A stretch of DNA of 64,000 nucleotides from Siphonodentalium dalli (lineage: Eukaryota; Mollusca; Scaphopoda; Gadilida; Siphonodentaliidae), in assembly GCA_032622095.1 (NCBI GenBank), contig CP136061.1:134441587-134505586 (forward strand), in the 5' to 3' direction. The position numbers and the translations under genes are program-made. Under the pieces are notes generated by a model that worked only from the letters and a program-made list of their open reading frames with translations, searched no databases and was not told the origin of the DNA. Below are positions 53,047-63,335 of the stretch, in pieces; position 1 is the first letter of the stretch, and every line of letters starts with the position of its first letter.

Positions 53047-53716
53047 ACAATTCATGCAACTCACGAAAAATAATAACTGACAAAACCCAGACCTTGTGGG
53101 AGTACTTTATTCAGAAAGGACAAAATCGATACCTAATATACCTTTGAAATGTTTGAAAGGTCCGAAACTGAAGCATGAACCATATGGAAATCATACCTAG
53201 GCCACGGAGGCTAGACATGATGAACACATACATTAATATAAGATGCCATAGCAAGTACTTAGATCTCTATCAAAGCTGTATACATTAACAAAGCAGTTCT
53301 TAATTGTCACACATTCCATTAGGCATGGGTGAAATAAAATACTTAAAAGGAATTTTTGCCCACTTTTAATTCTTGGTATCTGTCAGAAATATAAATGAAA
53401 TAAACCAGAAGTTTATGACACATATGCCCTTCAACTTGGGAGCTAAAGATCAGAATAACAGATCGAAATCCAATCAGATGATTCAGTTTCAAAATGATGA
53501 TTCAACGGAAGTCGGTTGTATAATAATAGGTATAATCAAGTAAAGTTCAACTGAAGTGGAAGCAAACAAGAAAGCATGTGAAAATACACCATTAATCCAA
53601 AAAAAGATAAACGGATATCCAGATAGCTTAACGCATGACAGTTCCTGCTGCTTGCATGTGATCAAGTCCTGATTCAAGGATGCCCCCATTCCCTGCTTGA
53701 TGGAATTGCCCACGAG
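53047..53716. other. Unique AT-rich DNA
   Basis: No repeat or gene recognised. Confidence 0.35.
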
Positions 53717-53891
53717 TACAGTAATGCCCTAAATAATCGACTCCTTAACCACAGAAGAATTATGGGTAATTTTCCAGGATTTAGTCAGAAATATGGCTTG
53801 TAGCCATGCATATTTCTGACTAAATCCTGAAAAATATATTACCCATAATTCTGCTGTGTTTAAGGAGTCAATTATTTAGGGCATTACTGTA
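53717..53891. mobile_element. Family A MITE, centre deleted
   Basis: TACAGTAATGCCCTAAATAA to GGGCATTACTGTA. The GGAAAGCTCTC centre is gone and the arms meet at TAGCCATGCATATTTC. Confidence 0.85.
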
Positions 53892-54432
53892 TCCCAGATC
53901 AGCCAAGTTCATATGGAGGCCCGGGATGACCTTTTTCTGATTGTTATAAACGATGTGAAACCAACCAGGTGGTAGAATATAAATAGGGACATGATTCCCT
54001 GTCAGGTAATAAATAGGCCAGCCATAAATGCACAAGATACAATATATAAGGTGAGATTCAGGCAGGAGTCCATGCTACCATAAATCACCGTCCAGGAGAA
54101 ATTAACTGCCGGCTTATTTACATAAACGCCACTTATCTATGCGCTGGCCTTTCACCTGGAGTTAGGCCAGAAGTACCTGTGAGAGATAACCTCAGGGATG
54201 TATTCACATTGTGAGATATATATACAAGGGCATTGCTGTTAATAATGTGTGTGATAAATTTGGTGGCAGAATAATGAATGTAACTGCCATGACAGGGAGA
54301 AGGGGTGGCAGATCGGGGCATTCAGTGGCTGCTGCCCCCCCCCCCCCCTTCCCCTTAACTGTAAACATTATGAAAATTGTCCCTTGCCTTCTTCCACCCG
54401 AGTCATGGGGTAGAAGAGTATGAATTATCAAG
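53892..54432. other. Unique DNA with a C run
   Basis: A run of 14 C at 54335-54348. Nothing else recognised. Confidence 0.35.
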
Positions 54433-54563
54433 TACAGTAATGCCCTAAATAATCGACTGCTTAACCGCAGCAGAATTATTGGTAATTTTTCAGGATTTAG
54501 TTGGAAATATGGCTTGTTGCCATTCATCGGAAAGCTATCACTGATTATTTAGGACATTACTGT
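54433..54563. mobile_element. Family A MITE, right arm deleted
   Basis: Left arm complete to GGAAAGCTATCACTGA, then a short right tip ATTATTTAGGACATTACTGTA. Confidence 0.82.
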
Positions 54564-54892
54564 ACTCCAATTCCCAATAATAAATACAAATCACTTATCT
54601 GAGATCATATAGCCACCCATAAATGTATATGCATGGTTATCACTGATTACAGGTAATTAGGTCCAAATTTAATATTAAAGTTAAATGTTATGCAAATTTG
54701 TAAGCATCCATTTTGCAAGAACTAATAATATAAACCTTTGGACTGAGATGAGTTTTAGGTCATACAATGTATGTCCATAGCCAAATCCCCAGGTGACAAG
54801 CTATCTCTAACACTGTGTCCTATTTAAAGTTGATTGCTCCCTGCCCTGGATTTAGTGTACAGTACCCCTTTAAACAACAATAATAGTGCAAC
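54564..54892. repeat. Unique DNA ending in a family I end fragment
   Basis: Bases 54848-54876 (GGATTTAGTGTACAGTACCC plus CTTTAA) match the right end of family I. The rest is unrecognised. Confidence 0.5.
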
Positions 54893-55083
54893 TACAGTAA
54901 TGCCCTAATTAATCGACTCCATAACCACAGCAGAATTATGGGTAACTTTTCAGGATTTAGTCGGAAATATCTCGGGGAGGGCTTTCCAATGAATGGCAAC
55001 AAGCCATATTTCCGACTAAATCCTGAAAAGTTACCCATAATTCTGCTGTGGTTAAGGGGTTGATTAATTAGAGCATTACTGTA
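54893..55083. mobile_element. Family A MITE, small deletion in left arm
   Basis: TACAGTAATGCCCTAATTAA to GAGCATTACTGTA. The left arm jumps from CGGAAATAT to CTCGGGGAGGGCTTTCC. Confidence 0.85.
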
Positions 55084-55335
55084 TGGTCTATAATTTAGTT
55101 GTACACTTTCGCCATTGATACAGGCATCTGTACTGAACACCTGCATCCTGAGTCTTGTGTATTCATGTTAATTTCATCTCTGGGCAGACAGACCCATGTT
55201 AAGTTTCCAGTCTCACCCCTTGTAACTTTCAGTGCCAACATCTGTCTGTGATGTAAATTTCACATGTCAAAACTTCAGATCAATTAACCCATTACACTTC
55301 GAAAGAATGATGTTGTGATGATTTTCTGACAATGT
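55084..55335. other. Unique spacer
   Basis: Nothing recognised. Confidence 0.3.
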
Positions 55336-55833
55336 TCATGTGAAAATATACAGAAGAAAGCAAGAAACGTTCACCATGCATAAATGCAAGCTCCATGCAT
55401 GATTTACCTCCATTTTTAATGACTCAATAAAAAAAGACATTTCACCCACATTGTTTGTGGACTTCCACTTCCGCGATAGTCGTATATACACAGTGAACAG
55501 TATTATAAATTGCCCATAGTCAGCCCACAGAATATCAAATAAAGTTTCTATCATTTCAAAATGGTGCGAGCGATCTGGATCCCCCCCCACCCCCCAGTTA
55601 ATTTTTAAACATAAACCCATGTGAAACTTTTGACTCAATCTGTCATTATAAATAAGCAGACCAAGTTTATCAATGGAGCCGTCCGATTTGCACTTCCAAC
55701 CTACTATAAAGAGTAGATGTTGTGAAAATGTATACGAAAACAGACAAAACATACCATTTTTGAGCAGTTGGGAACTTGTTTTCTCCGCTATTGTTGTAGG
55801 GAAAATGCGGAACTTTTCAATAATCTGGTACAC
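55336..55833 (-). other. Longest open frame in the window (165 codons), unidentified
   Basis: An ATG-started reverse-strand frame runs 165 codons without stop in AT-rich DNA, which is unusual by chance. Residues ~75-90 overlap a C-rich tract (55578-55598), which gives GVGGDP. I recognise no domain, transposase motif or signal peptide, and no splice context is evident. It may be a fossil of an unlisted element, part of an exon, or chance. I do not assign a function. Confidence 0.2.
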
Positions 55834-56064
55834 AGCCAGTTACATAGCCAGAAAGGAAATATGACTGGTGTACTGCATGCCGTAGAGATTGGCATAAAAG
55901 GAGATTATATCCATGCAGCATAAACATGATGCCATGATTAATTAGATTGCCTTTTTGTCATGCACTGCTTATATTAAAATATTGTTTTCTATTCTCTAAG
56001 AAAACACTGAAATGCCAATACATGTAGCAAGAATTTCAATCTGACATGATGAACCTACGCTTCT
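55834..56064. other. Unique spacer
   Basis: Nothing recognised. Confidence 0.3.
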
Positions 56065-56254
56065 GTTGACCTTAAATGCACCATGTACCAAATGGTCCAC
56101 CTGAGGCCCATCCGATTTATTCGACCCAAACACTAAAAAGTTAACTTAATTGTTAGCCCATGTTACTATATACACAAAGAAAAATAGAACCCTGCATAAA
56201 ATAAGCATATGAACTGAAATGATTGAGAAAGAGAACACAGACTCATATCAGTAT
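56065..56254 (+). repeat. Tandem segmental duplication, copy 1 (filled TTAA site)
   Basis: GAAAAATAGAACCCTGCATA and AAATAAGCATATGAACTGAA match copy 2 at 56516-56715. At its right edge TCAGTATTTAA leads into an E element. Confidence 0.75.
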
Positions 56255-56445
56255 TTAACCCTTTCAGTGCCAAGTTTGATTTTTGTATCAACCCATATTT
56301 CCTTATAATAATGTGATACATTGATGGAAAGAGCTCTCAGAGCTCTTTCCATCAATGTATCACATTATTATAATCAATAAATTAGAAAAATGATCACGGA
56401 AATATGGGTTGATACAAAAATCGGACTTGGCACTGAAAGGGTTAA
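56255..56445. mobile_element. TTAA family E, complete, 191 bp, with empty-site paralogue
   Basis: TTAA at 56255-56258 and 56442-56445. Arms as at 17053, with a longer centre in which GAGCTCTCAGAGCTC lies at the symmetry point, so this copy is the fullest palindrome of the family. The paralogous site 56702-56712 reads TATTTAATTGT without the element. Confidence 0.9.
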
Positions 56446-56515
56446 CAACACTAGGAATCTCTCTACTGCGAGTCTTTACTACAATGACGCCCCCTCCCAG
56501 TTGGCTTTTATTGGC

Positions 56516-56715
56516 TTATAAATGCATCATGCACCTTACAAATGAACCACCAACACCCCCACCACATCCAATTTAGTCAGCCCTGGTACTAAAAGTGTCA
56601 ATTTATAACAATTCCCGCTTTAGCCTACACAGAGAAAAATAAAATGCACATAAAATAAGCATATGAAATAAAATGATTGCGAACATACAGGCTAACATCA
56701 ATATTTAATTGTGAA
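56516..56715 (+). repeat. Tandem segmental duplication, copy 2 (empty TTAA site)
   Basis: GAAAAATAAAATGCACATAA, AAATAAGCATATGAAATAAA and TCAATATTTAATTG (TTAA 56705-56708) correspond to copy 1 without the E element. Confidence 0.75.
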
Positions 56716-57223
56716 TGATCACTCATATATTGTTAACAATGACTATATTGGCCACTTGATATAACAACTCTTGGAAAAATCCAATAACTCGCACAGCATG
56801 GCGCATAGAAGACTGTCAATCAAATACTTATTCATACCTCCATTAAGATGACCAGTGAGTAATTTATACACAGGACTTCCTGAGCAGATATAAAGTAATT
56901 TGAGCTAGAACAATTACGCAGAAGCTCGAGTACGAGCACTAAACAAGGGGAGGCAATAGGGATCCATAATTAGTGATGGTGGGAGCGGAAGCGCCCCTCG
57001 GGCCTGAACCTCGTAAACTTCTGACACCAATAAAGAGGGACAATTATGGAAGGGGGTGGAGGTTCTATAGTAGGAAGTGTGAAATGGTGATTATCTCTTG
57101 GCTCTAGGGCAATTAGTCTATCTTTATTGCCAAAATCAAAACATTCCTGGTGAAATATTGTTTCTGAATTTTTTTTTACATCTATTTAAAGTGAACTGAA
57201 TATGAGTATTTGCAACAATATTA
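56716..57223. other. Unique DNA, one less AT-rich block
   Basis: Bases 56880-57060 are repeat-free and GC-richer (GGGAGCGGAAGCGCCCCTCG), a possible conserved non-coding element; unproven. Confidence 0.25.
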
Positions 57224-58222
57224 ATGAAAGTGTCAATGACACTATAGCTCAACTTGGAGAGGGGATAGTTTCATGTGTTACAGTTAATGGAGTGATTAGG
57301 AATGCGGAAAGTTGAAATGTCTAAGTAATACTAGATATCAACATGAAGAGATATATATAAAGTAAAATCCAAGATGGCCACTGGCAGTCATGTTTTCCAA
57401 TGAAATTCAAAACATTTGATAGCTCCATCTAGTGGTCACCCCCAAGATCAATATGAAGTTTGGTGACGATCAGATGAGGGATGTGCATGGTCTGTAGGTG
57501 TGCTCAAGGATTTAGTGATGCAAAGAGTAAAATCCAAGATGGCTGGTTTTATGGCCGATTGACCCCAAAATGACTCGTTCCCATCTACATGTCAATATTA
57601 ACATCCATAACAAATTCAATGATGATCAAACGAACACTCCGGCCTGTAGCCTGTGCCAATGGATTGAATTTTGAAATACAAGATGGCCACTGGTGGTCAT
57701 GATTTTTTGCCAAATGATCCCAAAATGACCCGTTCCCATCTACATGTCAATATCAATAGCTATGACAAATTTCATAATGATTCAACCAAAGGTACTACCT
57801 GTAGCCAGTGCCAAAGGATTTAGTCATGCAAAGAGTAAAATCCAAGATGGTTTCCAGCGGCCATGTTTTATGTCCGAATGACCCCAAAATGACTCACTCC
57901 TATCCTATGGACTATTAACATACATGACAAATTTCATGATGATAAGAACAAACGGTATGGCATGTAGCCCGTGCTAATGGATTGAGTAATGAAATCCAGG
58001 ATGGCCACTGGTGGCCAAGTTGTTTCGCTGAACGACCCCAAAATGACTCGTTCCCATCTACATGTCTATGTCAACAGCCATGACAAATTTCAAAATGATC
58101 CGACCAAAGGTACGAACTGTAGCCCATGCTAATGGAAATTGTTGACGGATGTCTCATGCACACACGGATGACGGATACCAAGCCATGGCAATAGCTCAAA
58201 CTTTACAAGTAAAGTTGAGCTA
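57224..58222. mobile_element. Family H, copy 3 (1.0 kb)
   Basis: Left hairpin AGTGTCAATGACACT (57230-57244), the long left region with ATTAGGAATGCGGAAAGTTG, about five core units, a GGATGACGGATACC tract, and the right hairpin CTCAAACTTTAC-AA-GTAAAGTTGAG ending GCTAA. It carries more substitutions than copy 1. Confidence 0.82.
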
Positions 58223-59080
58223 ATAAGGGGGTTGTCCTGTCTTTTGCTATTGTTGATTGGGAATTTCAGAGTCAGAAATTGGGGGGGGGAGACATTTCCA
58301 ATTGAGAATGAAGCCCATAATCGGGCCATATTGTTGCTAAAAATGTCCCTACCTCCTGTGCCATTAGGGAGATGAGAGTTAAGGGTTGAAGACATTAAAT
58401 GTCAGGTTGCCTGTTATTTTGCCACTCGAGGTACACTGGATCAAACCACAGGTAAACAGCTTGCATACTTAAGGAACACATTACCTTGCCTTGTCGGTAA
58501 TTACGCCGTTACATGTTACATCAAGCCCCTACAAACAATGTACTGTGCTATCAAAATGACTCAACATTCACACACTAACAAAATATTTTCACTACTTCTT
58601 CATAAGTATTAAAGTGATAGACTTTTTCTACCAGGCTGCTATAAACAAGGTCATTGTATTGTATTAATGGCGCACTGGTCTGGTACTAATGGCAAAAAAA
58701 AATCCTCTTTATTTCCGATACCCTACCCTGCCTGGCTGAGATTTTCTTACCTGTGTCAATTATTTTTTTTCAATTTTCTCCAGAAAGCTAGTCTATATAG
58801 TTACCCATTTAATAGAGTGTCAATGTGAATATTTAACATTTTCCCCAATTCCAAAAGCAAAAATAAGTGGGTTATTAAGCTCAACGTTGGTTGAGATTTT
58901 ACTGCAGTGTGAATGAATTCAAGGGATAACATGCTTTTATCCTATGCTTCATGCTAGACTTATTTTCAATAGACATGGATCTACCATATTCCATGACTAT
59001 ATTATTATATTACATATGGCTGAAACAGGCTTAAAGGTTTGTTTGTTTTTTTTTAAATTTGCCAAAATTTTTTCTTAAAT
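58223..59080. other. Unique AT-rich DNA
   Basis: No gene or family recognised; an 88-codon reverse frame overlaps the end of H. Confidence 0.35.
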
Positions 59081-59094
59081 ATCCCTGCCTGCCT

Positions 59095-59130
<36 letters not shown>

Positions 59131-59132
59131 TC
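59081..59132. repeat. (CCTG)n microsatellite
   Basis: CCTGCCTGCC continues for about 12 units with one CCTC interruption. The cysteine/proline/leucine open frame through it is an artefact. Confidence 0.9.
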
Positions 59133-59989
59133 CCAATGTTATCGGAAACAAATTTTTTTGGTTTGGCCTAACACAACATTGTTTCAATATCACTGGTACA
59201 AAAGGTATCATTGTGGTGGGGGGGGGGGGGGTGTGGAGGGGTAGGGGTCATGTGAGGCACATATGTACTCCAAGCTAGTTAATAAATATTGTTGTATACC
59301 ACAAGTGGAATGAAAGCTGCAACTACTTCAAACCAAAAGCGATGACGCACATAACGTCATCTACCAGCCCCGGTTTTTCATCAGACTTAATCACAATAAT
59401 AAAAGGTAGTTATAGTATCAATGTCGTCACAGTCATTAACTAAACTTAAAGGTTGTGGAATAAATACAGAACACAACATCATAATCTAGAATCTTTTATC
59501 AAACTCGTTGTTGATGGCGCATATAGTCACATTTCACTCAAGCTCCGCTTTTGTGAAATGTATCCTTGCACCGTTCGCCGTTCAATTAAAGATGTTCCAT
59601 TAAAATGTGCATTGTGTTCTGTCTATCTCCTCACTTCTGAAACAAACAACACATTTCAATGAATGAGATTCATCATGGAGATAGATGCTCAGCTACACAG
59701 ATGGAGGGAGAGATGGAAGGATGGATGGAGTTGATAATTTACAAGTCAAATATACTAAATGGAATCTATTAAAAGGCCAGTATCTGTAAGTTTTTCATGG
59801 CTTACATTTGGCGGCTGCAAGTCACTGTTTATTGTTCCTCCCACTTTGACAAAATAAGCACCTCATTTACCACAATGATACTAGTATTTCTACCCTTGTG
59901 ACTAATTGCTTAACCTGATCAATATCTGTTTATTTAATTCAGTGAAGTACACTCACACTACATTTGTTAATGTGTAATAATGACGTAAT
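59133..59989. other. Unique DNA with G run and GGAT-rich tract
   Basis: A run of 14 G at 59218-59231 and GAGATGGAAGGATGGATGGA near 59710. No gene recognised. Confidence 0.35.
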
Positions 59990-60111
59990 TACAGTAATGC
60001 CCCAAATAATCGACTCCTTAACCACAGCAGAATTATGGGTAATTTTTCAGGATTTTGTCGACTATATTACCCATAAATCTGCTGTGGTTAAGGAGATACG
60101 ACATTACTCTA
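59990..60111. mobile_element. Family A MITE, centre deleted, eroded right tip
   Basis: TACAGTAATGCCCCAAATAA to GACATTACTCTA. Arms meet at GATTTTGTCGACTATATTAC. Confidence 0.8.
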
Positions 60112-60475
60112 TTAAGACATCATCTGATTCAGATTTTGGCAAGCTGCACTGGGTAGGGAGAAAATTAAAGGGAGGTAACACATATATTGGAGTCTCCACT
60201 TGGGGTAAACACAGGATAGGCAACTCCAAACCTGATATCTGGAGAAAAGTTTGGCTTTGGTTAATTGGTTATTAAAAAGTAGCTATTCTCTTGCATTGAA
60301 AAAGAGACTTTATTCTGAAACAGATTGAAATTAATTTAACTAAAAAGACATGAAAATGGTACAAAATCAAAACGCTTGGTTATTAACAAACAGATTGTTG
60401 TTTGTAAGCTGAAATTGGCCCTTTTATTAGTAACATTGTACTGTAATTTGAAACTTTGGAGATTTATATACTACT
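60112..60475. other. Unique DNA
   Basis: Nothing recognised. Confidence 0.3.
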
Positions 60476-60699
60476 TTAAATCTTTCATGACTGGAGCTTC
60501 CTGAAAATTTGTGAAAACCCTGTGCCAATACGTACTCTTATATGTGCGAGTCTCCCATAGAGAGCTATAAAAGAATAGATTTGGCCTAACAATAATTACA
60601 TTGACCTTAATTGCAAGCTAGTGCATTCTCTTATATATATATATATATATAGGGCCAGGATCTTTAATGCTCCACCAGCACAACCCCGTCATGAGTTAA
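60476..60699. mobile_element. TTAA family F, diverged, 224 bp
   Basis: TTAA at 60476-60479 and 60696-60699. Left TCATGACTGGAGCTTCCTG. The second hairpin is replaced by a (TA)n tract (about 60631-60650), consistent with collapse of the TATATATG arms. Confidence 0.75.
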
Positions 60700-61376
60700 A
60701 CCCGGTCTTGCTATACTTTTCACTATAGCAGTACAGGTGGGGTACAGAATCGAATGTGTTGTTCAATTGTTGTAAATAATTATGTGTTCATTCATCTGTA
60801 ATACAGTTCTCTTGAGAATTTATTCCCAAATCAAGCATGTAGAATCTGAAAACGTTCTCTTTTGATCACATGAGTGGGCTACTAGGTGTATCATCAGTCG
60901 TATTATATACATCAAAAAGAACCCACAAACAGGAAATCCTGAGCATGCTGGGTAATAGACGGTTAAGAAAGTATTTAGCCAAGATCCTAATGTAAATAAC
61001 CCAATGGGAAAAAATTGTTCTTTTGTTGCGCACACTTGGGGCAGGAAAAGGGCACATTCCTAGCACTGTTACATTGTTTGTTGAATATGATAGGTCAGGT
61101 ATGCATAGAATCGTTTGCATTTCTCAGACAGACTGTGACAAGTTTCAATAATTTTTTTGTTCAATTGTAGGTGTTGAATGCAAATTTCAACATATTAGAA
61201 AGCAGAAAGCTATAAAACGAAATGTGAAGATCGATTTGTATTTCTGACAGTCGCTTCCGGTACATGTGTACTATTGTGATGAATAATTCCCAATCAACAA
61301 GTTAGACGAGAATGGGTTTCACTTTTGAGTTCATTTAGTGTATTTACACTAGTCTAATTAACCATTCTTCACAGTG
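60700..61376. other. Unique DNA
   Basis: No gene or repeat recognised; overlapping short reverse frames at 60820-61120 are unidentifiable. Confidence 0.35.
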
Positions 61377-61380
61377 AAAG

Positions 61381-61488
61381 TTATAGGGCTTTAAACCTAA
61401 ATTATATGGACATGCAGGCAATGGTAGTGTAAAGTTATAGGGCTTTAAACCTAAATTATATGGACATGCAGGCAATGGTAGTGTAAAG
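61381..61488 (+). repeat. Perfect 54-bp tandem duplication
   Basis: 61381-61434 and 61435-61488 are identical (TTATAGGGCTTTAAACCTAA...). Very recent, or an assembly artefact. Confidence 0.95.
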
Positions 61489-61589
61489 TTAAGGTTTTAT
61501 TGAAAAAAACAATTGTTATTGTAAACTACTGTCTGCTTGTCTGGAATTCTCAATAGATATGTTTACATGCGTAGTTGTAGATTAAAATA

Positions 61590-61795
61590 TTAACCCTTCC
61601 ATGACTATAGAGCTTCCTGAAATTTTGCAAAAACCCTGTGCCAATGTATTCACTTATACATGCGAGTTTCTCGCATACATGCGAGTTTCTCGCATATATA
61701 GGAGAATGCATTGGCTTACAAGGTCAAGGTAAATATTGTTAGACCAATGCATTCTCTATATAAGAGAAGTGCAGCTCACGTCATGCAAGGGTTAA
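61590..61795. mobile_element. TTAA family F, 206 bp, rearranged centre
   Basis: TTAA at 61590-61593 and 61792-61795. Left CCCTTCCATGACTATAGAGC; right CTCACGTCATGCAAGGG. CATGCGAGTTTCTCGCATA is duplicated in the first hairpin. Confidence 0.78.
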
Positions 61796-61885
61796 GTAGG
61801 TACATGTATTGCAAAAGAACTGTTCTCATGTCTGACAACTTGCCCAGCAAATAGCACAAATTTTCCATATATCACAGTATATCAA

Positions 61886-62600
61886 GTAGTTTAGTTTAAA
61901 CATATTTTATTTGTTCAATGCATATAGTATTAACAAACACACAGGCAAAAGGGATGGGATGACAAGTGCTGTCACTTACAGTAACATCCTCTCCCCATTG
62001 TCAAAACACTGAAAATATACAAATTAAATTAAATTACTTGACAAGAGTACAAGTAATGACAACTAACAGTAGAAAGAACTGATGGATTGTTTCACATGTT
62101 ATGTATGAGAGAAGGAAGAGTGATACAACAAACATGCGATAGAGGTACTGAAATTAAGCAAATGGTAGGAAGGATGGAGAAAGAGAGAGAGAGATAAAGG
62201 TATTGCATGTGCATGCATGGTATCAACAGCTTTACTGAGTTTGATAAATATTAACGTCAAGGGCGAAATATCATCAATTATGGTTAATTCGCTTTCATGT
62301 TCTTATGTTAGCTCTACATGCACATCTCAGACGTCCAGATTGAAACGTTTTGTTTCTTTAATGAACTGATGCACGTAATTAAAGATTACAGTATTCATAT
62401 CTTGACTTATATATGGGTTGCCGAACAAAAGTGTCTTGACTGATATGGTATTCACATCAAAAGGTATCAAATTATTGTATAGCCTAAGTCTTTCTCTAGC
62501 ATATAGCGTGCACATGCATTCATAAAAGGAGCTAAAAGCAAGATGTTGAACAGTCAGTGCTGGCATATCCCATGGTGGCATATTCGAACTGACAAAGTAT
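61886..62600 (-). mobile_element. 5'-truncated LINE 3' end, reverse strand
   Basis: The reverse frame 62327-62581 encodes a LINE ORF2 C-terminus: an HLAF...Y..ER..L region, then LLFGNPYISQDMNTVIF and the usual ending HQFIKETKRF. The zinc-knuckle cysteines are degenerate (SFYECMC). The 3' UTR runs to about 61886, with an AATAAA on the reverse strand near 61908-61913. It belongs to the same broad type as the fragment at 12013 but is a different element. A target duplication could not be defined. Confidence 0.75.
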
Positions 62601-62604
62601 GGTT

Positions 62605-63165
62605 TGAGATATCTGCTTGGATTGAGAAAAAAACCCCAATATTTTCAAAAAAACAATGATAAATAATTCTAGAACGGAAAACATGAATAAAACGATTGAG
62701 CGCTCAATTGATTGCCATCATAGTAGTGAACATCCATACCACATTTCATTGATACCTGTCAACATGTGATGGGGATACAGGCAAAAAAAAAACACTTCCA
62801 GATAAACATAGATGAACAACTTTAAAATGGAAAACAGGAAAAACTATTGAACACTCAATTGCTTGCCCTCCTAGTAGTGAATTTCCATACAAAATTTCAT
62901 TTAGATCCGACAATCGGTGTTTGAGATATCTGCCAAGATGGAGAAAAAAAACAACATTTCCAGATAAACAAAGATGAATAACAACAGAATGGAAAATCCG
63001 GAATAATGATTGAACAGTCCGTTAAATGCCCTCATACTAGTGAACATCCATACCAATTTTCATTCAGATCCGACAACGGGTGTTTGAGATATCTGTATGT
63101 GCGGATGGAAAAACAAACAGATAAATGTCCGGACAGACAGACGAGGTCAATCCAGTATACCCACC
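62605..63165 (+). repeat. Pearl-like array, about three 150-163-bp units plus tail
   Basis: TTGAGATATCTG, AGTGAACATCCATACC, TTTCATT-AGATCCGACAA and CCAGATAAACA-AGATGAA recur with 151- and 163-bp spacing. The array ends in GGACAGACAGACGAGG and CCAGTATACCCACC, the simple tract and tail expected of a pearl-like right end. Confidence 0.65.
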
Positions 63166-63177
63166 ATTCTCTACGAG

Positions 63178-63335
63178 CAAGCCTTGAAATAGTGTGTCTG
63201 TCATTTGCAGAATGAGGTCCCCAGAGGGTGAATTTAGTGATGCTACCCCCGCATAGTGGGCTAGCATCACCAAATTCACCCTCTGGGAATCTCATTCTGC
63301 TGAGTTGTAAGCAGAATGAGGTCCCCAGAGAGTTG
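63178..63335. mobile_element. Family B, short form, truncated on the right
   Basis: CAAGCCTTGAAATAGTGTG and a complete first hairpin (63208-63300) with the short-form linker TGAGTTGTA, then the second hairpin stops at GGTCCCCAGAGAGTTGGGC. Confidence 0.8.

Noticed and set aside
4517-55146. Frames with NGNKPYFRLNPEKLPI / RIMGNFSGFSRKYGLLPFI residues
   Set aside because: They are the two arms of family A palindromes, not proteins.
59059-59244. Short cysteine/proline-rich secreted peptide
   Set aside because: The frame is produced by the (CCTG)n microsatellite and a G run.
5246-63295. Many frames with RSPEGEFSDAI / GLASLNSPSGD residues
   Set aside because: They are the hairpin arms of family B read on either strand; they occur wherever B occurs and lack any conserved protein context.
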